Shown here: positions 9,401 through 19,032 of the stretch, in pieces
How the letters are laid out: each line of letters opens with the position of its first letter
How positions within the stretch are numbered: the stretch's first letter is position 1
Notes under the pieces: generated by a model
The model's input: only the letters and a program-made list of their open reading frames with translations
The model's database searches: none
What the model was told of the DNA's origin: nothing
Position numbers and translations under genes: made by a program
Source: Candidatus Harpocratesius repetitus
GTDB lineage: Archaea > Asgardarchaeota > Lokiarchaeia > Sigyniarchaeales > Promethearchaeaceae
Length of the DNA: 64,000 bases
Direction: 5' to 3'
NCBI GenBank assembly: GCA_021498095.1
Contig: JAIZWK010000001.1
Coordinates: 2,529,666 to 2,593,665 of the forward strand

Positions 9401-10167
9401 ACTTCAGGGCTGTATCCCATAAATTTTCGTGTATCATCTTCAGGTTTGATTAATTTATTTTTCGAATTAATTATTTTTTCATAGAAATTTTGGATAATTA
9501 GAGGTGGAATCGGTAAAGAACGTTTCATTTCCCAATTCAACTTTCGAGATAATAAAAAGCAAAAGAATTCATCCAGATCATTAAAATCTGCAATTTTCAA
9601 TAAGGCAAAAATCGCACTCTGTTCTTTAGAAATGGAAATTTCATTATTTTTTAATGCTTTTAAACCTTTTTTCGTTATTTTATATTGATTTAAATAATAG
9701 ATTCTATTTCGAATATAACTTTCTAAGTGATTTAGAATGTTTTTGATGGAGAATTTTAGATAATAAGGATCAGATGAATTTTTATCATGATTTTGGAATA
9801 AATTTGCATTTTTTTTTTGATTTATATCATTGTATCTGGTATTTTTATTTACATATTTTGAATTTTGAATATTTTGAAAATGAAATTTAAGTTCGGAAAT
9901 ATTCGATTTGAAATTTTCTTCGTCAAAATTATCAACCAAATCAATATATCCTTGGATTTCTAAATCATTAAAAATATTTTCAATGTGATTTTTCATTGTA
10001 ATTTTAAGAGTGGAAAAAAAAAGTACTTCATAGGCAGTTATTTTTTCAAAGTAGGAAGATAACTCTAAAATCAAACGTTCCAATACATTAAGAGGTCTTT
10101 TGTATTCTAAATAGAGATTTTCAATATGAAAAAGTTGGCAGATTATTTTGGTTTTAAGCAAGACCAT
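6406..10167 (-). CDS. Large protein of unknown fold, last gene of the RNA-enzyme operon
   Basis: A 1253-residue protein I do not recognise. It is rich in Lys, Ile, Asn and Phe. It begins with helical stretches, including a low-complexity Asn/Lys section at about residues 105-135. A mixed beta region follows at about 330-560, then long helical regions to the end. I see no signal peptide, membrane segment, Walker motif or Cys cluster. It starts 23 bases after the helicase-RNase gene stop, with AGAGATG a short way before the ATG, so it belongs to the same transcript. By position and size it could be the scaffold or target-sensing subunit; that is inference only. Confidence 0.7.
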   Translation of the reverse strand: MVLLKTKIICQLFHIENLYLEYKRPLNVLERLILELSSYFEKITAYEVLFFSTLKITMKNHIENIFNDLEIQGYIDLVDNFDEENFKSNISELKFHFQNIQNSKYVNKNTRYNDINQKKNANLFQNHDKNSSDPYYLKFSIKNILNHLESYIRNRIYYLNQYKITKKGLKALKNNEISISKEQSAIFALLKIADFNDLDEFFCFLLSRKLNWEMKRSLPIPPLIIQNFYEKIINSKNKLIKPEDDTRKFMGYSPEVSGSTIREICFLTLKLDSNFSPKMPKFKFLKIPKKFSLPKLFSSNLHNILGNDFSSAFLKEKIRELIFSKIGYADNPYEYVKTGEILKIHNDHLILIYYSEDQFLWCKKNFPDLIKDPYAEKQISEKIGEEIEIETKFTILPGDQTSFCFYASERIVHEKLSSRNNMILKAELLYFFQSELRMLESYGIGIVHNSEDQYKFLEEIAFKIQNDHGTLFVDEEIVNFLDEKEIIPNPHELLWMNVDSGKFKLFFIDKVVIKAKVSENPYENICQIEKNWNIRITWKNLQGESMEKTFRTEINIIPQEMLVNGNVSHLDLFFRMYIAKFLSNNSNLSKIKLDGLPLVSFSSIFQEIERYYQNIKQNYEKSDYKPEIKLISAQKLNNFYNEKIKQTKFLEEWKNSKGFSENGLLLFELFYENFLKSFISVFREIPLIGSSIQLLHHQNIDSNLIPIKIFYSIGWNELLEFDKKNNKKFLEQSPLVYNLSFHTQSISYSYFHSLNPNYFPHTKLIDLKIEIYRLIEPPGNLQNKELTPSKKNSLIKELNIIFSHFFYNGKLKNNLKIEDRLNNSKFLTHTSILKEYTRFITFYQRIVEISEKSRIYSLYQILKPNISILFKILKEYEFKTVEDFIIADLLQLFSKKGYSKLFSLIRSKEDFIKNIIEFTPSLENFKEKIINEQNIEKIKKSFTDFNYFIPLNEKDYQDNKEVLFSLPFNPYPSLSSKIKLGNTEIASYSIFFRPRLEKNNLQAQDFILDYFLTLFYKKIKYSTLITERDLHDLLFTFLKNFNIFFGDGLGKSQQEKLVGKFIKFLRDHKTNPINSKLEFLQIEFAFLHEKNQKLNKFFHKFDIQPNKYERYEPQHKLVYYMKSKYFKKLSSFEDLQIFISIHPLVIEIDEKKTNWNVVILPYPSMQVFPYYVFCKYLFETYSIRKLRSFIDKGQFHTNEEFNEYAKRFNQEVQIWAAEYVKKPEKSYWDDQAKDINKWLQNLKRIINDSTKSS

Positions 10168-10190
10168 ATGATTTTTTCATCTCTTCTATT

Positions 10191-13100
10191 TCATTTTGAT
10201 CTTAATTTATATTTATAACCTTTTTTCCATTGGAATATTTCAATATGACCATCGGAAAAGATTTCCAATTCTAATAAACGTTTTGAAGTGATTGAACGGT
10301 AGAATCTCTTTGATTTCTTTGATGTAGCAATATAACCTTCATAATTTTCAATTTTTTCATTCATCTCTTTATGATTGGAATATTTAATCATTCCGATCTC
10401 TTTTTTCCTTTTATTTAGAGTTCTATTTTTTTCTATTACAAAATTTAATACTCCAATCGAAAATGTACCGAAAAAATTGATATTTAAATTGTTGTTTTTT
10501 GTAAAATTTATTATTTTATTTAGAATAGATGCTAATACATCGTCATCGGCATATTCAGGTTTTTTTTTATTAGGGAATTCGTGAATGATTAGCTTGAGGA
10601 GTGAATCCGCATCTATATTTAATTGTTTGTATGTGCAAGATAAATAACGTTCTGAAGGTCTGAAATTTGGATCAAGAGGGGGTAATTCCGATATTTCAAT
10701 CTGACTGGAATCAAATATCAAATAACCTAATTTTCTTTTTTGAATTTCTTTTTTATATTTTTTAAAAGTTTCCTCTGTAAAATTGTCATTCGAAATTATA
10801 TAAGAATTCGATTTTATTGCCCTTAATATTAAGTATTTATCATCATATTCTCCTAATGGTGCTTCATGGACATAAGGTTTGTCTAAATATGCGAGATAAG
10901 CTTTTTTGTTATCAATAAAATTCCTCAAATTAGTGCTAAATACAACTTCAACTTCATAACCCGCATTTCGACAGTATTTTTCTGCTAATTGTATATTCGA
11001 AAATTGAGCAGATTTAGATTTGGTACTTGCCCGACATATATTTGGACCATCGAGAACCACAGATTTTATGGTTTTATCTTTGAATATTTCCAATGAATTA
11101 AGCGCTTTTCTGGGATCTAACAAAAAAAGAGGCGGATTGGTCTCACCTTTATGATTTGAAATTACATATTTTATCAAATTTTTAAAAATCCTGTTTTTAT
11201 TGTTTTTTTTTGATAAAGAATTAAAAAATTCATGATCTCCAATTATAAATAAATTTTGTCGACATCGTGAGAAAGCTACGTTTAGTCGTTGAACGCTTTT
11301 CAAAAACCCAATCGTTTGATATTTGTTTGAGCGTGTTAAAGGGACAATGATAATTTCTCGTTCTTGTCCTTGAAACCGATCCACAATACTTACTTTAATT
11401 TCCACGGATTTTATATCTCTATAGTAATATAATCCTTTTTGGCATGTGATTTCTTTCATTTTTTTTAGTTTATCACGAATATCAAAAAATTGCGATGTAT
11501 AAAACGTAATAACACCAATTGTAAGAGGGTGTCTTTCATCAAATGGAATATTATTCTTTTTTTGATATTCACGGTATCTCCATAAATTGTTAACCCCTTT
11601 TTTTTTTATATCATCTCGTATTTGTAAAAGTAATTGACATACGATATAGCTTTCTAATATATTGCATTTTGAAGTTGATTCAGGTTTATAAATCTCTTGC
11701 CTTAAATTGGGCTGAAAATAGGATGTTGATAAAAACGTCATTAACGCAAAATAATCATTTTCTTTTGAATTCGCGTTGAATCTTGATTTAGAAATATTAA
11801 ATCCGTGATAATTTGTAATTTCTGCAGATAATAATTCCTTATTGTATACATTTTCACTTAGAAAATTAGCAATAATGGGAGGACATCGATATTGATAATT
11901 TAACATAAATTTTCGTGAAGATTCGATGCGATTAAAGAAATAATGATAAATACTACCTAAAATTTCGATAAATTCTTCGAGAATTTTAATAAAAGATCGA
12001 TCATATTCCACCAATCTATATATTTCTTCCCACTCCTTATCAGTGAATTTTTCCCCCCCAACATAATGTTGTCCCTCATAAATCATCTGAAATTTTTCCA
12101 TTATGAATTCAATAAAAGGCGAAGTTTGTTTTTTAGAGTTTTTTTGAAAATGACTTTGGGATTTTTGTCTTTTATTAGCCCTTTTTTGTAATTTTTGAGA
12201 AAATAAATTTAGTTTTTCTTTTAATTCATCATCTAACATTTTAAAACGATATTCCAATGTAATCTCAATTTCATCAACATCAATATAAGGTGGTAGCTGA
12301 TTTTGATCCCCAATAATTATCCATTTATAAGCCCGCGTAGCGGGAATTAAAAATTCTAGTACAGTAGCTTTTGACGATTCATCTATTATCATTACATCAA
12401 AATTCTGTAAGTATCTATTTTGATCATAAATCCATACGACACCACTGGAAGTTCCAAAAACGAGGTTGGCTGAATTTATAATTGTATCGTCAATTAAGAA
12501 CGGATCATTTTCAACATTTATAAAAAACTCTTCCTGGATTACATTCAAATTAGTCTTTTTTTTTGACTTTTGCTTTTCTGGGATTTTATTATGAGAAGTT
12601 AACTGATAGTATCTCAAGATATCTTCTTGCATGAAGTTTTTCCAGTTCTTTTTAATATTCTCCATTGTATATATACGTAATTTATCCTCAATTTTGGCTG
12701 GTCTCCCAATCCTTACCATTTGAATTCCAAGATTTGGTTTATTGTGTAACCTTTCGATAATATTGTCAACTGCGACATGTGTTGGCGCAACGACTAGTAC
12801 TCTTAACCCATTCCTACAAAATTGCTGTACCATTTCAATGATCAAAGTGGTTTTACCTGAGCCCGGTGGACCTTGCATTAACGTCAAATCAGGGTTAGAT
12901 AACGCAGTTTTTAATGCAGTATATTGGTGTAATGTTTCTTGGTTCTTGGAATTGATTTCGGAATTGATTGGTAAGATCTCTTGAGGTTTATATTCGGTAA
13001 AAACCTCTGGTCGGAGAATTTGATCTACTAAATCCTGTAAGGGTGTTAAAATAGGTGTTTTAAGAAGATCCAAGGCATTTCTTTTGCGATAATGTAAAGT

Positions 13101-14174
13101 TAAATTTTCATATAGTATAACTTTACCACCTTTAGATAGTTCTCCCGCGATTTTTAGTAATTCTTTCAAATTTTCTTTTTTTTGAAATATAAAAGTGGAG
13201 CCCAGTTCATTGTTAAAATCTGAGTCTTCAACCTCTACGATGATGAATTTCTGTCGTTTATTATTTTTTGATTTTTCACCATATGGAATTTTAAGTTTTG
13301 TTCCAGTTTGAGATAATAATTTAGGAGGATAAGATTCAAACCAAAGCTTAATATCCTCAATATGATTTAATTCTGAATCTAATCTTAAATTAAGCTGTTC
13401 TTCATTTAAACTCTCAGTATTATTTAAAAGAATTTCTCCTTTTTCGGCAAAATCTTTTTCAATATAATTAATGGAAAGATGGTTGAATTCAGCTTGTGGC
13501 TTATAATCATCATTGACAATCGATTGAAATTCTGCATCCATATAATAATCAAAGGGTTTAAATTTCCTTAATAAAAATTCAGGATATTCATTATTTAAAA
13601 CATTTATATTTTTATAAAAGTTTTGACGTAGATATTGCTTCAATAAGCGAAAAATTGTATTTTTTAAAGTTTCTGGATTAAAATATCCTTCTTTTTTTAA
13701 AACACATAAATAATGGTCGGAAACATTCAATAAATTCCAATTTCCTGTTGATATTACACTAAAACATAGAAGTGAGTCTTGATCGTAAGTATAGCTTGTT
13801 CGAAATTTCAGACCTAATTCAGGAGAAATCATTTCAATATTCAATCTATGATAGGTTTTATCATTGGATAGGAAATTTTTAACTTCTTCTATTTTTTCCA
13901 CGATTTTCTGATTGATTACATCATTATTAAATTGGTCTTTATTCAAATTTATTTCAATAGGGCTTGTCTCTTTGGTTTGTTTAACGAACGTAGAAAAAAT
14001 TAATTCAAAATGAGCTTCGATCGATGGGGAATCCAAAATTTTATCTAAAATGTTATTATTCTTAATTCCTTCTTTCAAATAATTTATAACAAAAGTCCAT
14101 TTCTCTTCTCTTTTAATCGATTTCTCTAAACTAGAGTTATCTCGAAAAAAGTCAAAAAAATAATTTTCATCCAT
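10191..14174 (-). CDS. UPF1-like SF1 helicase fused to Zc3h12a-type NYN RNase
   Basis: A 1327-residue fusion. Residues about 400-1000 form a superfamily 1 helicase of the UPF1/DNA2 (NAM7) type: Walker A in QGPPGSGKTTL (near 433-442), Walker B in MIIDESSKA (near 595), GDQNQLPP (near 619), YQYRCPP, DRFQGQERE (near 930) and RLNVAFSRCR (near 958). About residues 1035-1180 match the NYN RNase fold of Zc3h12a/Regnase: SVVLDGPNICRAS carries the first metal-binding Asp, and YDDKYLILRAIKSNSYIISN carries the Asp pair and strand that follow. The N-terminal 400 residues are unassigned, with a helix-rich insert between helicase motifs. Expected activity is ATP-driven unwinding or translocation on RNA or DNA coupled to RNA cleavage. 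Genes on both sides are co-directional within 25-55 bases. Confidence 0.9.
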   Translation of the reverse strand: MDENYFFDFFRDNSSLEKSIKREEKWTFVINYLKEGIKNNNILDKILDSPSIEAHFELIFSTFVKQTKETSPIEINLNKDQFNNDVINQKIVEKIEEVKNFLSNDKTYHRLNIEMISPELGLKFRTSYTYDQDSLLCFSVISTGNWNLLNVSDHYLCVLKKEGYFNPETLKNTIFRLLKQYLRQNFYKNINVLNNEYPEFLLRKFKPFDYYMDAEFQSIVNDDYKPQAEFNHLSINYIEKDFAEKGEILLNNTESLNEEQLNLRLDSELNHIEDIKLWFESYPPKLLSQTGTKLKIPYGEKSKNNKRQKFIIVEVEDSDFNNELGSTFIFQKKENLKELLKIAGELSKGGKVILYENLTLHYRKRNALDLLKTPILTPLQDLVDQILRPEVFTEYKPQEILPINSEINSKNQETLHQYTALKTALSNPDLTLMQGPPGSGKTTLIIEMVQQFCRNGLRVLVVAPTHVAVDNIIERLHNKPNLGIQMVRIGRPAKIEDKLRIYTMENIKKNWKNFMQEDILRYYQLTSHNKIPEKQKSKKKTNLNVIQEEFFINVENDPFLIDDTIINSANLVFGTSSGVVWIYDQNRYLQNFDVMIIDESSKATVLEFLIPATRAYKWIIIGDQNQLPPYIDVDEIEITLEYRFKMLDDELKEKLNLFSQKLQKRANKRQKSQSHFQKNSKKQTSPFIEFIMEKFQMIYEGQHYVGGEKFTDKEWEEIYRLVEYDRSFIKILEEFIEILGSIYHYFFNRIESSRKFMLNYQYRCPPIIANFLSENVYNKELLSAEITNYHGFNISKSRFNANSKENDYFALMTFLSTSYFQPNLRQEIYKPESTSKCNILESYIVCQLLLQIRDDIKKKGVNNLWRYREYQKKNNIPFDERHPLTIGVITFYTSQFFDIRDKLKKMKEITCQKGLYYYRDIKSVEIKVSIVDRFQGQEREIIIVPLTRSNKYQTIGFLKSVQRLNVAFSRCRQNLFIIGDHEFFNSLSKKNNKNRIFKNLIKYVISNHKGETNPPLFLLDPRKALNSLEIFKDKTIKSVVLDGPNICRASTKSKSAQFSNIQLAEKYCRNAGYEVEVVFSTNLRNFIDNKKAYLAYLDKPYVHEAPLGEYDDKYLILRAIKSNSYIISNDNFTEETFKKYKKEIQKRKLGYLIFDSSQIEISELPPLDPNFRPSERYLSCTYKQLNIDADSLLKLIIHEFPNKKKPEYADDDVLASILNKIINFTKNNNLNINFFGTFSIGVLNFVIEKNRTLNKRKKEIGMIKYSNHKEMNEKIENYEGYIATSKKSKRFYRSITSKRLLELEIFSDGHIEIFQWKKGYKYKLRSK

Positions 14175-14227
14175 TTCGTTAAACTTCCTTAATTTTTAAA
14201 TGATTTAAAATTCTTGATCGAATATTT

Positions 14228-17200
14228 CTAATAAATACTTCCAATAATTTCATAGTCAAACACGGTTCCATTTTCTTGAGTTTTTTCCTTTATATTTTTG
14301 TATTTTATTATTATTTGCTTACTGGAATTGATATAAATATAACATTCAATAGGTTCTCGACCATTTTGAGAATTAATTTCAATGTAAAACGGGGGACGGT
14401 TAACTTCTTCTAATATATATTTTTGATTAAGTTCATGGAATGATGAAATTTCATCAATATCAACAATATGGTCTAATATTCCATCTTCTTGGAGATTTTT
14501 ACTAATATTTTGAAAAATTGGGTGTTTTGAGAAGATTATTAGTCGAAGCTCTTTAATTACAAATTTTAAACCTTCTAAAGGCTTGATACATATTTTACAT
14601 AAATTATTACTAGGAATTATTGGAGATAAATCCATTGGGATGAATTTTAAGCTACCTTGATTCATTCCGAGCAATCCTAATTCTTCTGACAAATTATTTT
14701 GGATAATAGGGTTTTTTTCAATTTTAGATAAACCAAGAATTAAGAATTTTGAATCAGATTGAGATGATAAAATCTTAAAATTCTTCTTATTACTTATTAT
14801 ATCCGTTAAAATATCTTTGAAGTAGTCTATCCTTAAGGATTGCCCCGATAAGAGAATAAAAAATTCTTTATTCTCACTTTTTTGTAATGTATAATTTTCT
14901 AGTTGAGAACGAATATTTTCTACTATTTGATTACCTTCCCTTATGCAAAATTCTTTAAACATCTTTTTTGGATTAAACTGAGATTTTTTTTCAATTTTTG
15001 GCTTAAATTTTTGGAAATAGGAGGGAATAGAATTAAAATTCTGATGTTTTAAATCTTTAAGAAGAAAAAATCGGATTTTTTGATTCTCTTTTAAATCTTT
15101 AAGGTTTTTATTCCATTGCAATTTTTTTTCAATAAAATCGCCTCCATTTTCACATTCAAGATAATTGCTTAATATAACCTGTTCTTTTTTTTTATTAATT
15201 GACACAATTAAGTGAGATGATTTGAAGAAACTCGCCCCCCAATCTATAATGATAAAATTCTTTTGCTTTCTTGAATCAATCAATTCTTTTTCTAATTTAA
15301 ATGGGATATTATGTAAATGGGAATATGCAGCGACTAGCATCTCATCATAACAAACAATTTCATTTTCTTTGAGTCCAAAAAGGTTTGAAAATGTTTCTTT
15401 CAAAAAATTCTTAAATGAATTACTAGCTTTTCTTGGAACAGCAATTTTAATTTTTTGAATTTGGAAATTTGATAAATTTAAATGTTTTTTTACAAGAAAG
15501 AAATATTTAGAAATGAGATCGTGGTAATTTACTTTCTGTCCTGCAATATTGACTTTAACACTCCAATTTTCTCGATACAAATGTGATTTAAGATCATGAA
15601 TAAGTAATATTGAGGATAAATTAGCTAATTGAAGAATTTTATTATCATCAATTATACTTACTCCATGTTGCGGATGGAACATTAATCTTGTAGGAATCTC
15701 AAGATATTGATTTTTAAACCAATTTTTATAATTTTCATTATCTTTCTCATTGGAATATGCTATTTCTAAACTAGGAATTAAATTTACATTTTTTGTATTT
15801 TGTGATATTTCTGCATATGCTAATTTTGTGGAATATTCTCCAAAATCTATCAGTAGATCTACATTTCTTTTTTCCTTATTTATTTGGTTTACTTTTAATT
15901 CTGCATCATGGTTTATTTTAGAATTTAAGATTTGCCATTCCTCTTGATTAATTTTATTATTTGGAAAAAATTCAAAGTAGAATCTGAGAGAGGCAATATA
16001 TTGAGCAAGATTTTGGAATAAAATACGATATCTATTGTGTTTTTTTCTCATTAAAGAGTAAGAGTTAATGAAATCATAGGAATATCTTGTATTTTTAACA
16101 TCTTCAATAAAATTGTAAAGTGTATTTATCATATCACTGGAAAAAACACATAACGGTGAAATAAAACAGAGAAACTTGAAAATTGAAAAAGAAAAAAGAG
16201 AATCTCCAAAAATAATTTTGGTAGTTTTATTATAAAAATTCAATTCTTCGGGAGTATTAAATTCTAATAAACCAATATGAAAATTTTTATCCCCATTTTC
16301 TAACTCTAAAGATACTGACTGTTTTTTCGAGATATCGTCATAATAACTTGTTTTAAAATGGATTTTTTTAATGTCGGTTGGTTTTATTAGATTTTTTCCA
16401 GGAAACATAAAAAAATACGGACTAACTGTAAGATGAAAATTAAAATTATCCCATTGCCAGGAATCACATTCTAAACATTCTAGCATAATTGAGGAATATT
16501 GTTCCCATTTTAAATTTGAAAATGTTTCCTTGATAATGTAAAAAATTTTCGCAGAGTCTTGAGGGGGAGCCCAATTTTGAAATGCGTGAATTTTGTTAAA
16601 GAAATATATCATCGTAAGAATTGAACTATTTAACATTTTTCGCCAGATAATTTCTGGATTTTCGTTAAATATCATTTCCCTACTAAAGCAAAATGTGTCT
16701 AAATCAAATATTATTGAACTATTGGATCCTTTAAGACTATTTTGATTAATTAAGTAGCCAAAATTTAACGATTTATCTTTTTTTCGCTTTTTTTGAATTG
16801 CTCTCTGAATGGGTAGATATAAGATCGGTTTGTCAGAAATATATTTTTCAATCACATTCATTTCATTCGAATTAAGGAATTTATTAGAATATAGTAATTT
16901 ATATATTAAGTGTAAAGCATACTCTTCATTATCTAATTCATTTAAAATACTATCTATATGTGCAATTATATCCGAAATTGAAGACATCGGATAATTTACC
17001 CACAATCTCATTATATATATTAATTTTTCTCGATCAATTAATTTTCGAACATTTATCAATACATCATGAGCAATTTTTCGAATATTTAACGATTCGTGGG
17101 AAGTTAATATCTCGTAAAAAATTTCGATATCGTCTATTCCACCTTTTTTAAGAAGATCTTCCAAAAAATTCAATATATGTTTTTGTTCTTCTGAATTAAC

Positions 17201-17314
17201 CTTAAGCCTATTACTTGAAAAAAAAGAACGGAAGAAAATTGCTTTGTTCTTTGCAAGTCCATCTTTAGGAGAATAAATGAATTCAGGAATTGCATTGTGG
17301 TTTTTTGTTCTCAA
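14228..17314 (-). CDS. Helical-repeat protein with HSP70-like ATPase
   Basis: A 1028-residue protein. The first 200 residues look like alpha-helical repeats (HEAT-like). Residues about 480-860 carry an actin/HSP70-type ATPase: phosphate-1 loop LLIDFGEYSTKLAY near 482, phosphate-2 loop IIDWGASFFKSSHLI near 688, and an adenosine-type motif ILLSGQSLRIDYF near 820. The ATPase is divergent, with inserts rich in Asn/Lys, and lacks the canonical DnaK substrate-binding domain. The remainder after 860 has beta segments. HSP70-like ATPases beside helicases and AAA+ proteins are known in some prokaryotic conflict systems, where they are thought to gate effectors. It starts 48 bases after the AAA+ gene and lies 53 bases before the helicase-RNase gene. 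Confidence 0.8.
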   Translation of the reverse strand: MRTKNHNAIPEFIYSPKDGLAKNKAIFFRSFFSSNRLKVNSEEQKHILNFLEDLLKKGGIDDIEIFYEILTSHESLNIRKIAHDVLINVRKLIDREKLIYIMRLWVNYPMSSISDIIAHIDSILNELDNEEYALHLIYKLLYSNKFLNSNEMNVIEKYISDKPILYLPIQRAIQKKRKKDKSLNFGYLINQNSLKGSNSSIIFDLDTFCFSREMIFNENPEIIWRKMLNSSILTMIYFFNKIHAFQNWAPPQDSAKIFYIIKETFSNLKWEQYSSIMLECLECDSWQWDNFNFHLTVSPYFFMFPGKNLIKPTDIKKIHFKTSYYDDISKKQSVSLELENGDKNFHIGLLEFNTPEELNFYNKTTKIIFGDSLFSFSIFKFLCFISPLCVFSSDMINTLYNFIEDVKNTRYSYDFINSYSLMRKKHNRYRILFQNLAQYIASLRFYFEFFPNNKINQEEWQILNSKINHDAELKVNQINKEKRNVDLLIDFGEYSTKLAYAEISQNTKNVNLIPSLEIAYSNEKDNENYKNWFKNQYLEIPTRLMFHPQHGVSIIDDNKILQLANLSSILLIHDLKSHLYRENWSVKVNIAGQKVNYHDLISKYFFLVKKHLNLSNFQIQKIKIAVPRKASNSFKNFLKETFSNLFGLKENEIVCYDEMLVAAYSHLHNIPFKLEKELIDSRKQKNFIIIDWGASFFKSSHLIVSINKKKEQVILSNYLECENGGDFIEKKLQWNKNLKDLKENQKIRFFLLKDLKHQNFNSIPSYFQKFKPKIEKKSQFNPKKMFKEFCIREGNQIVENIRSQLENYTLQKSENKEFFILLSGQSLRIDYFKDILTDIISNKKNFKILSSQSDSKFLILGLSKIEKNPIIQNNLSEELGLLGMNQGSLKFIPMDLSPIIPSNNLCKICIKPLEGLKFVIKELRLIIFSKHPIFQNISKNLQEDGILDHIVDIDEISSFHELNQKYILEEVNRPPFYIEINSQNGREPIECYIYINSSKQIIIKYKNIKEKTQENGTVFDYEIIGSIY

Positions 17315-17362
17315 ATCTTTACACTCTGGTACAAATTATATTTTTATCAGCGAAAAATAAAA

Positions 17363-18982
17363 TCACATTATTTCAATTCCACCTTTTTTGGGTTTGTGAA
17401 TTCGAGATTCTTCTTCAGAAGCAAGAACAGCCTCATGATTTTCAACTTTAACTCTTAATAGTTCAATCATCTCTTTTTTGGTTTCAGAAAGAGGTTTTGT
17501 TTCATAAATTACTTGCTTTAAGTCCTCTTGCGTAAAATCTCTCTCTTCATCATTAAAAGCAATATACATTGCCTCTTTGATAACTTGTTCTATCTCTGCC
17601 CCAACAAATCCTTTTGTTAATTCGGCCAGTTCTTCGAGATCATATTTATTTGGATCTCTTTTCACATTTTTAATATGGACCTTAAAAATACTCTCCCGTT
17701 CTTTTGAGTTTGGCAAATCAAGAAAAAACACTTCATCAAAACGACCTTTTCGCATTAATTCTGGTGGCAATTCATCAACATTATTAGCAGTTGCAATTAC
17801 AAAAACAGGTGAGGTATTTTCTTGCATCCAAGTTAAAAAGTTCCCCAATACTCGATTAGAAACTCCTGCATCTAAATTGCCTCCTCCGCTTACAAATGCT
17901 TTCTCAATTTCATCAATCCATAAAATAGCGGGAGCAGTAGCTTCTACAAGATGTAGTGCTTGCCGGAGACTCTGTTCTGTAGCACCTACATAAGAGCTAT
18001 ATAGTGCTCCAATATCTAATCGCAGTAATGGCATTTTCCAACTTCCCGCGATAAATTTTGCTGTGAGTGATTTTCCCGTTCCAGGGATCCCCAGCAAAAA
18101 AACACCTCGTGGTTGTGGGAGTCCATATTTTAGTGCTTTTTCAGAAAATGAATCTTTTCTTCGATTTAGCCATTTTTTTAGTACTTCCACACCTGCTAGA
18201 TATTGCGGCACCTCATTTGGGGCAAAAAATTCTAAAGCTCCAGATGCTGCGATAATTCCTTTTTTGCCTTTTACCACAATCTCAACCATTTTTTCAGGAT
18301 GTTTATTCTCTAAAACTAGTGCTAAATTAAAAAGCCGTTCTGCTTGGTTCATTGTTAATCCTAAAGAAGATCTGACAATTTGCTCCATTATTGACTCTGG
18401 AATTTCTATTTTTCCTGGTAAATTAAGATTATTTAATATTCGAGTAAATTTTTGATTTAATTCCTCTTTTGTGGGAGGACGGATCGTTTCAATTTCGAAG
18501 AGATCTGTTAGTTCTCGAGGAATTTTCTCTGAATGAGAAAGAAAGATTACAGAACATTTACTCTCTTTGATATAAGGATGTAACCTTTTTAATGCACGAA
18601 TCAATTTTTGCGAATAATCTATATCTGTATTCTGGATATAAAAATGAAAATCAGGGAAAATTAGTAAATAGTTTTTTCCTTCTTTTGCTATCTCCATGAT
18701 GTCTGTTTGGAAAGCATCAAGGAAATTTTGTGCTGATAAATAGTGAGGAAGTGGGCTTGCATTTTCTTGAGTTAGATGGAAAATCCATTCGTTTAAATTT
18801 GACCAAAAGATATTTTCATCAAAAACATAAGCTTCTCGGTTAGATCTCGTGGCAATTTCTTTAATTATTGCTAAAACTCGCTCGGTTTCGTCACTGACTA
18901 ACCAGAGATAAGGGTATCTTGCCTTTACCCGTGCTTCAAGACTCCGTTTAAGTTCAAAATCAATACTATTAACTGAATTCAA
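17363..18982 (-). CDS. Ycf46-like AAA+ ATPase
   Basis: A 539-residue AAA+ protein closely resembling the Ycf46 family of plastids and cyanobacteria: an N-terminal domain beginning with ARYPYLWLVSDETERVL, then the classic AAA module. Seen: Walker A GIPGTGKS at residues 299-306, Walker B LWIDEI at 354-359, sensor-1 Asn near 400, and arginine-finger motif MRKGRFDE at 410-417. Only the second module has a P-loop; the N-terminal Rossmann-like half has no Walker A, as usual in the family. In bacteria this family often travels with DUF1257 and DUF2997 proteins, and here such a protein lies two genes upstream. It probably acts as a remodelling motor for the neighbouring enzymes. Confidence 0.9.
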   Translation of the reverse strand: MNSVNSIDFELKRSLEARVKARYPYLWLVSDETERVLAIIKEIATRSNREAYVFDENIFWSNLNEWIFHLTQENASPLPHYLSAQNFLDAFQTDIMEIAKEGKNYLLIFPDFHFYIQNTDIDYSQKLIRALKRLHPYIKESKCSVIFLSHSEKIPRELTDLFEIETIRPPTKEELNQKFTRILNNLNLPGKIEIPESIMEQIVRSSLGLTMNQAERLFNLALVLENKHPEKMVEIVVKGKKGIIAASGALEFFAPNEVPQYLAGVEVLKKWLNRRKDSFSEKALKYGLPQPRGVFLLGIPGTGKSLTAKFIAGSWKMPLLRLDIGALYSSYVGATEQSLRQALHLVEATAPAILWIDEIEKAFVSGGGNLDAGVSNRVLGNFLTWMQENTSPVFVIATANNVDELPPELMRKGRFDEVFFLDLPNSKERESIFKVHIKNVKRDPNKYDLEELAELTKGFVGAEIEQVIKEAMYIAFNDEERDFTQEDLKQVIYETKPLSETKKEMIELLRVKVENHEAVLASEEESRIHKPKKGGIEIM

Positions 18983-19032
18983 ATTTATTAACTCCTTTTC
19001 ATCATTTTTGAAAAAAAATAATTGCTATCTAT

